The notes under the pieces were generated by a model that saw only the letters and a list, made by a program, of their open reading frames with translations, was not told the DNA's origin and made no database searches. Both the position numbers and the translations under genes were made by a program. From Bradyrhizobium sp. Arg816 (GTDB lineage: Bacteria > Pseudomonadota > Alphaproteobacteria > Rhizobiales > Xanthobacteraceae), in contig NZ_JAPRAQ010000026.1 in NCBI RefSeq assembly GCF_029989365.1, forward strand, positions 62,001 through 126,000: a stretch of DNA of 64,000 nucleotides. Reading direction: 5' to 3'. Below, piece by piece: positions 24,319-33,718 of this stretch (the stretch's first letter is position 1; each line of letters starts with the position of its first letter).

Positions 24319-27300
24319 TTGGCCAATTCTGTCACCGTTGGTGCCACCAACAACGCCGATATTGACGGCTTGCTGTCGGGCTACAAGTGGACCGGCACGA
24401 TCACCTACAGCTTTCCCGACTCGGCCAGCGACTACTCCAATCCTTATTACGGCGGCAACAGTGAGCCGACATCGTCTGGCTTCGCCGCGGCGCCGAGCGC
24501 GATGCAGGCGGCGATCAACTACGCGGTCGGACTGATCCTCGGTTACACCAATGCCAGCATCCAGTACGTGGGCACCGACGGCGCGAACATCATGATCGCT
24601 CAGTCGTCGAAGCCCGCGACCTCCTACGCCTACTACCCCGGCGACTATGCGGCCGGCGGCGACGTCTGGTTCGGGACCCAATACAATTACTCGCTGGCCA
24701 AGCTCGGCAATTATTATTTCACGACCGCGATGCACGAACTGGGCCACGCTCTCGGTCTCAAGCACAGCCAGGAGACCGGCGGCCCCGCCAATGTCGCGGT
24801 GCCGAGTGCGCATGACGACAGCGAATACACCATCATGAGCTATCGCAGCTATGTCGGCGCCTCGACGACCGCCGGCTCCAGCAACGAGGCTTACGGATAT
24901 CCGCAGACCTATATGGCCAACGATATCCTCGCGCTCCAGACGATGTACGGCGCGAACTACGCGACCCAGGGTGGGAACACCGTCTACTCCTGGAATCCCA
25001 CCACGGGTCAGGAGTTCATCAACGGTGTCGGGCAACTCGCGCCGGGCGGCGGCACCGGCAACTCGGCCAACCGCATCTACGAGACAATCTGGGACGGCGG
25101 CGGCATCGATACCTATGATCTGTCTAACTACACGACGAATCTGAGCATCAATCTCAATCCCGGCGCGACGTCGCTGTTCTCAACCGTGCAACGAGCCAAT
25201 CTCGGCGACAACCAAAATCTCGGCTACGACCACTACGCCTCAGGCAACGTCTACAACGCCTATCTCTACAACAACGACGCGCGCTCCTACATCGACAATG
25301 CCACCGGCGGCTCCGGCAACGATACGATCATCGGTAACGCCATCGCCAACGTGCTGAACGGCGGCGGCGGCAACGATACGATCACTGGCGGCGGCGGCAA
25401 CGACACCATTATTGGCGGCGCCGGTACCGATACGACGGTGTATTCGGGCAATCAGTCCAGCTACGCCATCTCGTACAATCCGGCGACGCAGACATTCACA
25501 CTGGCCGATCAGCGCGCCGGTTCGGCTGACGGCACCGATACGGTGACGGGCGTGGAGAACTTCCAGTTCGCCGACGGCACGGTGACCAGTGACACGCTGA
25601 TCAGCCAATTGGGTCCCATCGTCCTTGAGTCATTCGGCTCCACGGCGCTGCTTCAGGTCGGGAGCAACTATGAGCTCGGTAACGCCGGACCGATGCTCAA
25701 GTACAACGGATCCCTGGTGACGGCCGGGCAGTTCGCACCCTGGGTTCCAATAGGGGCGGAGCAGACCGCGAGTGGTTTCGACTTCGCCTGGAAGACGCCG
25801 GGGACGGATAATTATACGGTGTGGAGCACTGACGCGAACGGCAACTATACCGGAAACCTGACCCAGATTGTCTCCGGCGGCACCAGCGCGCTTGAATCAC
25901 TGGAGACGGTCTTTCACCAGGATCTGAACGGCGACGGCATGATCGGGGTGCTCTCGGTGACTATGGAGTCGTTCGGTTCCACGACGTTACTGCAGGTCGG
26001 GAGCAACTATGAGCTCGGTAACGCCGGACCGATGCTCAAGTACAACGGATCCCTGGTGACGGCCGGGCAGTTCGCACCCTGGGTTCCAATAGGGGCGGAG
26101 CAGACCGCGAGTGGTTTTGACTTCGCCTGGAAGACGCCGGGGACGGATAATTATACGGTGTGGAGCACTGACGCGAACGGAAACTACACCGCAAACCTAA
26201 CCCAGATCGTCTCCGGCGGCAGCAGCGCGCTTGAATCACTGGAGACGGCCTTTCACCAGGATCTGAACGGTGACGGCACGATCGGAGTGCTCTCCGTGAC
26301 TGTAGAATCGTTCGGTTCCACGACGTTGCTTCAGGTCGGAAGCAACTATGAGCTCGGTAACGCCGGACCGATGCTCAAGTACAACGGATCCCTGGTGACG
26401 GCCGGGCAGTTCGCACCTTGGGTTCCAATAGGGGCGGAGCAGACCGCGAGTGGTTTTGACTTCGCCTGGAAGACGCCGGGGACGGATAATTATACGGTGT
26501 GGAGTACTGACGCGAACGGCAACTATACCGGAAACCTGACCCAGATCGTCTCCGGCGGCAGCAGCGCGCTTGAATCACTGGAGACGGTCTTTCACCAGGA
26601 TCTGAATGGAGACGGTACGATTGGGTTGCTCACGACGACGCTCGAGTCGTTTGGCTCAACGAGTCTGCTCCAGGTCGGCACCACTTATGAGCTCGGCAGT
26701 TCTGGTCCGATATTGAAGTACAACGGAGCAGCAGTCGTGAGCGGTCAGTTCTCACCTTGGGTGCCGATCGGGGCGGAGCAGACGGCTAGCGGATTTGACT
26801 TCGCTTGGAAGATGCCGGGCACCGACAATTACACGGTGTGGGGCACGGATGCGAACGGGAATTACCTGACGAACCTCACGCAGATCGTATCGGGCAGCAG
26901 CGCGGCACTGGAAAGCCTCGAGACGACCTTTCATCAGGATTTGAATGGAGATGGCACGATTGGGTTGCCCACAACGACGCTCGAGTCGTTTGGCTCAACG
27001 AGTCTGCTCCAGGTCGGCACCACTTATGAGCTCGGCAGTTCTGGTCCGATATTGAAGTACAACGGAGCAGCAGTCGTGAGCGGTCAGTTCTCACCTTGGG
27101 TGCCGATCGGGGCGGAGCAGACGGCCAGCGGATTTGACTTCGCTTGGAAGATGCCGGGCGCCGACAATTACACGGTGTGGGGCACGGATGCGAACGGGAA
27201 TTACCTGACGAACCTCACGCAGATCGTATCGGGCAGCAGCGCGGCGCTGGAAAGCCTCGAGACGACCTTTCATCAGGATCTAAATGGAGATGGCACGATT

Positions 27301-27696
27301 GGGTTGCTCAAAACGACGCTCGAGTCGTTTGGCTCAACAAGTCTGCTCCAGGTCGGCAACACCTATGAGCTCGGCAGTTCTGGTCCGATATTGAAGTACA
27401 ACGGAGCGGCAGTCGTGAGCGGTCAGTTCTCGCCTTGGGTGCCGATCGGTGCCGAGCAGACGGCCAGCGGATTTGACTTCGCTTGGAAGATGCCCGGCAC
27501 CAACAATTACACGGTGTGGGGCACGGATGCGAACGGGAACTACCTGACGAACCTCACGCAGATCGTATCGGGCAGCAGCGCGGCACTGGAAAGCCTCGAG
27601 ACGACCTTTCATCAGGATCTGAATGGAGATGGCACGATTGGTCTACCCGCTCATATCAGCCCCAGCTTCACCTTAATCGACTTTCACGTAGCCTGA
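24319..27696 (+). CDS. Serralysin-like (M10) RTX metalloprotease with six tandem Trp-rich repeats
   Basis: This is a 1125-residue secreted zinc protease. Residues 1-190 are the catalytic domain with HELGHALGLKH (139-149) and Met-turn IMSYRSY (about 172-178). Residues 330-375 carry calcium-binding RTX nonapeptides (GGSGNDTI, GGGGNDTI). From about 435 to the end are six 113-residue repeats with a W..IGAEQTASGFDFAWK core, each closing with a calcium-loop-like DLNGDGTIG; they resemble the Trp-rich Synechocystis C-terminal domain. The start is a TTG with GGAGAG five bases upstream; no in-frame ATG gives a better N-terminus. There is no signal peptide, as expected for type I secretion. No ABC/HlyD exporter gene is adjacent. 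Its 3' end overlaps the convergent membrane-protein gene by 24 bp. Confidence 0.9.
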   Translation: MANSVTVGATNNADIDGLLSGYKWTGTITYSFPDSASDYSNPYYGGNSEPTSSGFAAAPSAMQAAINYAVGLILGYTNASIQYVGTDGANIMIAQSSKPATSYAYYPGDYAAGGDVWFGTQYNYSLAKLGNYYFTTAMHELGHALGLKHSQETGGPANVAVPSAHDDSEYTIMSYRSYVGASTTAGSSNEAYGYPQTYMANDILALQTMYGANYATQGGNTVYSWNPTTGQEFINGVGQLAPGGGTGNSANRIYETIWDGGGIDTYDLSNYTTNLSINLNPGATSLFSTVQRANLGDNQNLGYDHYASGNVYNAYLYNNDARSYIDNATGGSGNDTIIGNAIANVLNGGGGNDTITGGGGNDTIIGGAGTDTTVYSGNQSSYAISYNPATQTFTLADQRAGSADGTDTVTGVENFQFADGTVTSDTLISQLGPIVLESFGSTALLQVGSNYELGNAGPMLKYNGSLVTAGQFAPWVPIGAEQTASGFDFAWKTPGTDNYTVWSTDANGNYTGNLTQIVSGGTSALESLETVFHQDLNGDGMIGVLSVTMESFGSTTLLQVGSNYELGNAGPMLKYNGSLVTAGQFAPWVPIGAEQTASGFDFAWKTPGTDNYTVWSTDANGNYTANLTQIVSGGSSALESLETAFHQDLNGDGTIGVLSVTVESFGSTTLLQVGSNYELGNAGPMLKYNGSLVTAGQFAPWVPIGAEQTASGFDFAWKTPGTDNYTVWSTDANGNYTGNLTQIVSGGSSALESLETVFHQDLNGDGTIGLLTTTLESFGSTSLLQVGTTYELGSSGPILKYNGAAVVSGQFSPWVPIGAEQTASGFDFAWKMPGTDNYTVWGTDANGNYLTNLTQIVSGSSAALESLETTFHQDLNGDGTIGLPTTTLESFGSTSLLQVGTTYELGSSGPILKYNGAAVVSGQFSPWVPIGAEQTASGFDFAWKMPGADNYTVWGTDANGNYLTNLTQIVSGSSAALESLETTFHQDLNGDGTIGLLKTTLESFGSTSLLQVGNTYELGSSGPILKYNGAAVVSGQFSPWVPIGAEQTASGFDFAWKMPGTNNYTVWGTDANGNYLTNLTQIVSGSSAALESLETTFHQDLNGDGTIGLPAHISPSFTLIDFHVA
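25627..27660 (+). repeat. Six tandem 339-bp repeats inside the RTX protease gene
   Basis: Units begin at 25627, 25966, 26305, 26644, 26983 and 27322, exactly 339 bp apart. Units 1-3 (LLQVGSNYELGNAGPMLKYN) are almost identical in DNA, and so are units 4-6 (LLQVGTTYELGSSGPILKYN), while the two groups differ at many positions. This points to an old duplication that gave two types, followed by recent amplification or gene conversion within each type. Such a tract can expand or contract by slippage or recombination, and short-read assembly could miscount it. Confidence 0.95.
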
Positions 27697-30327
27697 GCGC
27701 CCGTTTTCCGCGATCGAGTGCTGAGGCCCGGATGAGAATGCGAGCAGGCCGGCATCGACTTGCGTCGGCTCGACCGCTATCTCTTGAGCCGGAGTGAGCC
27801 ACCATAACACAAATAGCATACCGAGACCGTTGGACAGCAGTGCAGTTGAGAGTGGCACATTCATAATCAGCTGGACGCCTAGCCCGGACGAGACTGCGAT
27901 AAAGCGTGCATCGAGGTGTCGCGACGCGATCGTTCCGAGGGAGAGTATTGATCCGCAGACGAAGGCGGACACTGGTGCGAGCAGAAGACCGACCGACGCT
28001 ATACCTTCCGTGGCAAGGAAGGACGCGTTGAAATTGCCATTTCGATACGCTGCTCCGATTGTTGGCCCGAGCTCGCCGTACATGCAGCCAAAAAAACGCC
28101 TTACGATCGAGATCTGGCAAAAGTGAGTGTTCGGATTGTGTGTGAAGAAGTCGGCGTACTGATCCAGCGCGAGAACGGGTACTCCAACGAACCTCAAACT
28201 CACAGTCCCAAGCGGGTACAATGCCAAATATGGCGAGAAAGGTCGAAGTAGCATGAACGCGCCCATGCCGATGAGCAACGGAATCACAAATGCTAAGATA
28301 GTCGCAGCGCGAGGTTCGAATCGGCTGTATAGCCAAAATAAGAGCGGAAGCCAAAGGGGAACCAAAAGAACCGTTTTATTCAATACCACCGGATAAAAGC
28401 TCAGTGACAGCGCGAGTACACCAGCTGCGAAACCCCATTGCTTACGGGCTGCGAAGCTCGCGAAGAGATAGGGAATGATTGTGCCAATTGTGGTCAAGGT
28501 CAGATAATTTAGTGTAGTCGGACGGATCACTGTGTTGCGCAGATCCCCGTAGGGATCTCCGAACTGAATTCCATAGGATGCGTCAGCGATGAGCACCGCG
28601 ACGCAGATCAAGGACAAGAGCGCGCGCAACAACGCTGGACGCACTGTCCATGGTCTGATCGGGACCGCACGAACGAAGAGTAGTGGAACAAGTGCAGCTA
28701 ACAGTCCAGCGACCAAGGCCCATCGCGTAGTCGAATGGGGGTAATCGAACTCGCTGAAAAAGCTTAGCCAGACGAAGCCAAATACGGCTGAGAACAATGA
28801 AAAGGCGACGGTGTAGCCGAAAGAAAACCTTGCAATCAAAAACAGCGGCACAAAAAACGTCATAGCCATCGCAGCAGTCATCGCTTCAATAGTCGGCCAC
28901 GAAGGCCAAAAGTGCATGGCTGGGAACATGCGTGCGGACACGATCATTGAAATAATGTCGATGACCATGAAGCTCATCATCGTGACGGCTAGTGCGCCAA
29001 ACGGTTGGATCTTCGCCTTACGCAGAGCATTGCCTATCGATGCTGTTTCGTCGGACGGCAGCCTCGGTATGACCGCCGCGCCGCTCCCGAGAGCGAAGAA
29101 TAGCAAGCAATCCTCGCTTACCCGGCCGTAGACGAGTGACATCAGTAAGGCGAAAGTGAGTACACACAAGGCCAGTGCAGCCTCGGTATTCCCTCGTTGC
29201 AACCACAGCGAGCGGAAAACTGACAATATCAGCAGCACAAAAAGCAGCGCAGCAGGCAGGCCGAACTCGACGGCCATTTGCAGGATGGAATTGTGCACCT
29301 CAGCACCGACGCACGAGCGCTTTGCAAATTCGTTGAAGCCAATCCCAGTCAAGCCTGCGGATGGGAGCAGGGCGGCGGCTTGCGAGTAGATGCGTTTCCG
29401 AATATCGATCGAGTTGTCCAGATTTACTTGCGAGCAGCCCTGCGACGGACTGTCAATCTCCGTCTCCGAAGATTGGGGGCTTTTCGATTCCTGCCCCATT
29501 TGGGTGATTGGCAGTACAAGGCTTGTCTCCGCGTAGCGAAGGAATTTCAAGGTAGTCGAGCCGCGCAAAAGCGCTCCGGCAGAGATTGAGATTGTGATGA
29601 GGCCAATAATGCCCATGATTCGGAAGCGTTGTGCCGGTCTAGCAGCAAAGCCGACGACTAAAGCTACCATCAAAGCAATGAAGGCGAATCGGACTTGAGC
29701 TGCCGCAAAAATACAAACAAGCGGAACCGCGGGCGCCGCTATTCTGCGAAGGGAAACTCCGGCAAGCGAGATGCACACTAGGGCGAGTGAAACGAGTATC
29801 GTAAATTGGGCTGGGGCATGTGAGTACTTGTCGAACACCATCGCCTTGCCGTGCAAGGCGCTCAAGTCGGTGGACAGCGCAATTGTCGTCGCGACAGCGC
29901 CCACTGCGGCTATGACCGCGAGCACCGACATGAATGTTTGACCATACAGTGGAGTGGTCAGCCCGCGCGCGGCAGGATAAGCCGCAAATGACAAGACGAG
30001 AAGCGCCAAATCTTTGTAATCGGCCGGGGGGTGCAAAGCGAGAGAAAGGCCGCAACAGAGAAATAAAGCGATCGCTAGATAGTCAGCGACGTTCAAAGAA
30101 GTAGATCGCCACTTGCCGAGCCAGATGAGGCTTCCAGTGACGACAATAAGGTAGATCGCAGTGAAAGTGGATCCTAACCCGAACACCCCGTGGGAAAAAA
30201 CCGCAACTGAATTTGCCGAAATCAAAAGAGCCGACATGATCTGGCTCGCAATATTTCCGAGCATGTTCAGAAAGTCCCCATGATATCGAACACGGCACTT
30301 TTTGCGGCTTAATCTTGGAGAATACAT
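27673..30327 (-). CDS. O-antigen polymerase/ligase-like membrane protein, double length
   Basis: The 884-residue protein has about twenty hydrophobic segments. The first half (to about 430) fits the O-antigen ligase/Wzy_C family: a periplasmic loop with LLPSAGLTGIGFNEFAKRSC, then AEVHNSILQMAVEFGLPAAL. The second half is another polytopic unit with its own extracytoplasmic loop (FFTHNPNTHFCQISIVRRFF) and resembles polysaccharide polymerases in pattern only. Usual Wzy and WaaL proteins are 400-450 residues, so this looks like a fusion of two membrane modules. The start may be 30327 or the ATG at 30264. It precedes, in opposite orientation, the polysaccharide operon and probably polymerises or ligates its product. 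Confidence 0.75.
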   Translation of the reverse strand: MYSPRLSRKKCRVRYHGDFLNMLGNIASQIMSALLISANSVAVFSHGVFGLGSTFTAIYLIVVTGSLIWLGKWRSTSLNVADYLAIALFLCCGLSLALHPPADYKDLALLVLSFAAYPAARGLTTPLYGQTFMSVLAVIAAVGAVATTIALSTDLSALHGKAMVFDKYSHAPAQFTILVSLALVCISLAGVSLRRIAAPAVPLVCIFAAAQVRFAFIALMVALVVGFAARPAQRFRIMGIIGLITISISAGALLRGSTTLKFLRYAETSLVLPITQMGQESKSPQSSETEIDSPSQGCSQVNLDNSIDIRKRIYSQAAALLPSAGLTGIGFNEFAKRSCVGAEVHNSILQMAVEFGLPAALLFVLLILSVFRSLWLQRGNTEAALALCVLTFALLMSLVYGRVSEDCLLFFALGSGAAVIPRLPSDETASIGNALRKAKIQPFGALAVTMMSFMVIDIISMIVSARMFPAMHFWPSWPTIEAMTAAMAMTFFVPLFLIARFSFGYTVAFSLFSAVFGFVWLSFFSEFDYPHSTTRWALVAGLLAALVPLLFVRAVPIRPWTVRPALLRALLSLICVAVLIADASYGIQFGDPYGDLRNTVIRPTTLNYLTLTTIGTIIPYLFASFAARKQWGFAAGVLALSLSFYPVVLNKTVLLVPLWLPLLFWLYSRFEPRAATILAFVIPLLIGMGAFMLLRPFSPYLALYPLGTVSLRFVGVPVLALDQYADFFTHNPNTHFCQISIVRRFFGCMYGELGPTIGAAYRNGNFNASFLATEGIASVGLLLAPVSAFVCGSILSLGTIASRHLDARFIAVSSGLGVQLIMNVPLSTALLSNGLGMLFVLWWLTPAQEIAVEPTQVDAGLLAFSSGPQHSIAENGRSGYVKVD

Positions 30328-30568
30328 GAGTGCCGTCCAGCATGATCATGATGGCGGCACCCGCTCCGAGGAGTAAGTGCGAGTTGATAAGACGAACTAA
30401 CGTTCGGGCGCATTCGAGATTCCCTTGGACTCTCATCCCTCACGATTCCGGAGCTTTAACAGCGGATCGAGCGGATAGCCAGATTTCGGTTCTAGTCTCT
30501 CGATCTATCCGGGAATCACGCTGAGAGCATCGCCTGGTAGCGATTACTAGCAAATCATTGTCTCACCT
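30328..30568. other. Intergenic region upstream of the polymerase/ligase gene
   Basis: AT-richer than its surroundings. It should hold the promoter for the minus-strand membrane-protein gene. No regulatory site was identified with confidence. Confidence 0.3.
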
Positions 30569-30838
30569 GTGGCCAAATTCCCAATAAAACCTGACCTTGT
30601 CATCAAGCGTCACAACCTTGCCTTTTTACTTCCGCTTCTCTGGTTTTTACCGCTGTCGGCTCATGCGTATCGACGCTTTACACAAATCGACGAGAGTTTT
30701 TTGCCTCCAACGCAGGTTCAGTTCCAGGACATTGAAGGAATAGAGGACCGCAGAAAAGTGGTTCAAAAAGCCACGAAATGCACTTCGAATTCTGGCCCGG
30801 GCAATTCTTGTCAATTGGAAGCAGTTACAAGCATCTAA
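30569..30838 (+). CDS. Putative small exported protein
   Basis: A GTG-initiated frame of 89 codons has a basic N-terminus, a hydrophobic core LAFLLPLLWFLPLSAHA that makes a good signal peptide with an AHA cleavage site, and a polar remainder with two Cys near the C-terminus (KCTSNSGPGNSCQ) that could pair. No ribosome site is obvious and I do not recognise the protein. The next 200 bp to the operon start hold nothing clear except presumably its promoter. Confidence 0.4.
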   Translation: MAKFPIKPDLVIKRHNLAFLLPLLWFLPLSAHAYRRFTQIDESFLPPTQVQFQDIEGIEDRRKVVQKATKCTSNSGPGNSCQLEAVTSI

Positions 30839-31042
30839 TGCAGTCACTTGATTCCGAACGGCTTTTTCCTGTAAAGGCTACTCGTGGGATGGGGCGTGTT
30901 TCACAGAAGGATGCGACTTTGGTCTAGGGGATTGATGGTTCGGACCGGTTTGCGTGCGATTTCGTGATTGACATGACCGGTGTTCCGACGTTGCGTGCGC
31001 CCGCACGCTGGCAGGTCCGCTGCGTTCAAAAAGGGATAAGTA

Positions 31043-32104
31043 ATGATCAGGTTTGGACTGCTCGGTTGCGGACGCATTTCCAAGCGTCATTCCGATCTGC
31101 TTGGCGGGCGTCAGGTCAATGGTGCCTCGCTAACGGCGGTCTGCGATCCTGTTCAAGAGCGAGCGGAGGCTGTTGCATCAAAATTTTCGGTGCGCCCCTA
31201 CTTCGATATGGATGAGTTCCTTTCCCAGAAAGACATTGACGCCGTGGCAGTGCTCACGCCAAGTGGTCTGCACCCTCAGCATGCGATTGCCTGCGCCAAG
31301 GCAGGCAAGCACGTGGTGGTTGAAAAGCCGATGGCGCTGCGCTTGCAAGACGCTGACGCCATGATCCGAGCGTGCGACGAAGCGGGCGTCAAGCTCTTCG
31401 TGGTGAAGCAGAATCGGTTCAATGTCCCTATCGTGAAAGCGCGGGGGGCCCTCGAGGCGGGTCGGTTCGGGCGCCTTGTGCTCGGGACGGTTAGAGTGCG
31501 CTGGTGTCGCGACCAGACCTATTACGATCAGGATGCCTGGCGTGGCACTTGGGCTTATGACGGCGGCGTACTCACCAATCAGGCAAGCCATCACATCGAC
31601 ATGCTGGAATGGTTCTTCGGCGACGTCGTCAGCGTCCATGCGCGGAGCACGACTGCGTTAGTCAAAATCGAAACGGAAGATACGGCTGTCGCGACGTTGA
31701 AGTTTCGTAGCGGCGCGCTTGGGATAATCGAGGCGACAACCGCGGTGCGGCCGGCTGATCTCGAAGGCTCACTCTCCATCCTCGGCGAGCAGGGGACCGT
31801 GGAAGTAGGCGGCTTTGCTATGAACAAGATTCGTCATTGGCGCTTCGTGGACGAGTTGCCTTCGGACAAAGAGGTTATCGAGAACTTCTCGGTCAATCCG
31901 CCGAATGTCTACGGCTTCGGCCATCAGGCCTATTACCAGCATGTCATTGATTGCCTGATCAATCAGCGAGCGGCGCTGGTGGACGGGCTTGAGGGCCGCA
32001 AGAGCCTGGAGCTGATCTCCGCGCTCTATGAGTCGATCGAGACCGGGCAGGAAGTCCCGCTACATTTCACGCCGCGGCTGTGTCGCCTCGGTATGGCGTC
32101 GTGA
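31043..32104 (+). CDS. wbpB: Gfo/Idh/MocA oxidoreductase, WbpB/WlbA-type UDP-GlcNAc-uronate 3-dehydrogenase
   Basis: The 353-residue NAD(P) enzyme has the Rossmann start IRFGLLGCGRISKRHSDLL, the catalytic lysine motif VVEKPMALR and GTWAYDGGVLTNQASHHIDM in the C-terminal domain. Within the broad family, the QNRFNVPI and WRGTWAYDGG segments are those of WbpB/WlbA, which oxidises the C3 hydroxyl of UDP-GlcNAc-uronate. The next two genes match the partner acetyltransferase and aminotransferase, which strengthens the assignment. It is the first gene of the long plus-strand operon and overlaps the second by 4 bp. Confidence 0.88.
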   Translation: MIRFGLLGCGRISKRHSDLLGGRQVNGASLTAVCDPVQERAEAVASKFSVRPYFDMDEFLSQKDIDAVAVLTPSGLHPQHAIACAKAGKHVVVEKPMALRLQDADAMIRACDEAGVKLFVVKQNRFNVPIVKARGALEAGRFGRLVLGTVRVRWCRDQTYYDQDAWRGTWAYDGGVLTNQASHHIDMLEWFFGDVVSVHARSTTALVKIETEDTAVATLKFRSGALGIIEATTAVRPADLEGSLSILGEQGTVEVGGFAMNKIRHWRFVDELPSDKEVIENFSVNPPNVYGFGHQAYYQHVIDCLINQRAALVDGLEGRKSLELISALYESIETGQEVPLHFTPRLCRLGMAS

Positions 32105-32568
32105 ACCGGCCGCAATCAAATCATGTCGCTGTGCGCGACGTGACGTTCGGCGCCCGGGTAAAGATCGTCGAACCCTGCAATCTCTATGGCTGTGAGATCG
32201 GCGACGATTGTTTTGTCGGACCTTTCACCGAGGTCCAGAAGGGCGTTACCATCGGCGCCCGCAGCCGGGTGCAGTCGCACGCCTTCATCTGTGAACTGGT
32301 GACGATCGGCGAGGATTGCTTTGTCGGTCACGGCGTGATGTTCATCAATGATACCTTCGCCACCGGCGGCCCGGCCCGCGGCGACAAGACGTTGTGGCGG
32401 AACACAGTGATAGGCAACCGAGTGTCGATCGGCTCTAACGCCACCATCATGCCGGTGCGCATTGCTGACGATGTGGTGATCGGGGCGGGCTCGGTCGTCA
32501 CCAAGGACATCGCGGCCGCCGGCACTTATGCCGGAAATCCCGCGCGCCGGTTGGCGCCCCGGAGTTAG
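32101..32568 (+). CDS. wbpD: Left-handed beta-helix N-acetyltransferase, WbpD/WlbB type
   Basis: The 155-residue protein consists of hexapeptide repeats (IGDDCFVGPFTEVQKGVTIG, then IGEDCFVGHGVMFINDTF and IGAGSVVTKDIAAAGTYAGN). The INDTF loop and overall length match WbpD/WlbB, which acetylates the 3-amino group of UDP-GlcNAc3NA. I chose the GTG at 32101, which overlaps the previous stop as GTGA; a frame extension upstream would add only residues inside the dehydrogenase gene. Trimeric action with acetyl-CoA is known for the family. Confidence 0.88.
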   Translation: MNRPQSNHVAVRDVTFGARVKIVEPCNLYGCEIGDDCFVGPFTEVQKGVTIGARSRVQSHAFICELVTIGEDCFVGHGVMFINDTFATGGPARGDKTLWRNTVIGNRVSIGSNATIMPVRIADDVVIGAGSVVTKDIAAAGTYAGNPARRLAPRS

Positions 32569-32579
32569 AAGGTGGATTC

Positions 32580-33677
32580 ATGCTGGTACCCTACGCGGAT
32601 CTGCAGCTGCAGTATCAAAACATCAAGGGCGATATCGATGCGGCGATAGCCGCGGTAATTCGCGACAATTCTTTCATTCGCGGACCCTACGTCGATGCCT
32701 TCGAACGGGACTTCGCCAAAGCCGTCGATATCAAACATTGCGTGTCCTGCGGCAACGGGACCGACGCGCTCTATATTGCGATGTCGGCACTCAAGGTGCA
32801 GCCCGGCGACGAGGTCATCACCACAGCGCATTCGTGGATCAGCACATCGGCGATGATCACACATGCCGGCGCGACGCCGATATTTTGCGATACCGACGGC
32901 GCGAACTTCACCATTGATCCGGCGGCGATCGAAGCTGCGATTACGCCGCGAACGGTTGGCATCATTCCGGTGCATCTGTACGGACAGCCGGCGGACATGG
33001 ACGCGATCATGGCGATCGCGCGCAAGCACAAGCTATGGGTAATCGAGGACTGCGCGCAGGCGCATCTGGCGCGCTACAAGGGCCGGCAGATCGGCACCTT
33101 CGGGCAAGCGGCGACCTATTCGTTCTATCCGGGAAAGAACCTAGGCGCGATGGGCGATGCCGGCGCCATCGTCACCAATGACGATGTGTTGGCCGAGCAC
33201 ATGACCATGCTGGCTCGCCATGGCGGCCTCGTCAAACACCAGCACCAGATCGAGGGCATCAACAGCCGGCTCGACGGCCTGCAGGCCGCGATCTTGTCGG
33301 CCAAGCTGCCGCATTTGCCGGCTTGGACCCGGGCGCGCCAGGAGGCTGCGAAGGTTTACGACGTCGGCCTCAACCAGATCGAAGGTGTCGTTGTGCCTTC
33401 GGTCGCGAGAGACCGCACCCACGTCTATCACCTCTACACTATCAAGCATCCGCGCCGTGATGCGCTGGCCGCACACCTCGGCGCCAAGGGCGTTCAGACC
33501 GCGATCAACTACCCGACGGCGCTGCCGTTCCTCGCCGCCTATGGACGGTTCAAGCATCTCCCCGAGCAGTTTCCGAACGCGCATCAGGATCAGGGCCAGA
33601 TACTGTCGCTGCCGATGTTCGCGGAGATCACGCGGGAGCAGCAGAGCGAAGTTATCGATTTGATTCGAACGTTCTAA
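32580..33677 (+). CDS. wbpE: DegT/DnrJ/EryC1 aminotransferase, WbpE/WlbC type
   Basis: This 365-residue PLP enzyme adds the 3-amino group to the 3-keto sugar nucleotide using glutamate. Visible are the substrate loop NSFIRGPYVDAFE, CGNGTDALYIAMSALKVQPG, the cofactor aspartate in VIEDCAQAH and the catalytic lysine in SFYPGKNLGAMGDAG. AGAAGGTGG lies just before the ATG. With the two genes before it, it makes UDP-2,3-diacetamido-2,3-dideoxy-glucuronate from the 6-oxidised UDP-GlcNAc. The first enzyme (WbpA) and the C2 epimerase (WbpI) are not in the window. Confidence 0.88.
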   Translation: MLVPYADLQLQYQNIKGDIDAAIAAVIRDNSFIRGPYVDAFERDFAKAVDIKHCVSCGNGTDALYIAMSALKVQPGDEVITTAHSWISTSAMITHAGATPIFCDTDGANFTIDPAAIEAAITPRTVGIIPVHLYGQPADMDAIMAIARKHKLWVIEDCAQAHLARYKGRQIGTFGQAATYSFYPGKNLGAMGDAGAIVTNDDVLAEHMTMLARHGGLVKHQHQIEGINSRLDGLQAAILSAKLPHLPAWTRARQEAAKVYDVGLNQIEGVVVPSVARDRTHVYHLYTIKHPRRDALAAHLGAKGVQTAINYPTALPFLAAYGRFKHLPEQFPNAHQDQGQILSLPMFAEITREQQSEVIDLIRTF

Positions 33678-33718
33678 ATTCCGCAGCAATCAAGATAGGC
33701 AGAGGCCTGATCGCCCAC

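Noticed and set aside
24319..27696. CRISPR-like periodicity at 25.6-27.7 kb
   Set aside because: The 339-bp period is in-frame protein repeats, not short repeats with unique spacers.
28310..28340. GGTTCGAATC-like string suggesting a tRNA T-arm
   Set aside because: It lies inside the O-antigen membrane-protein gene and the other tRNA arms cannot be drawn.
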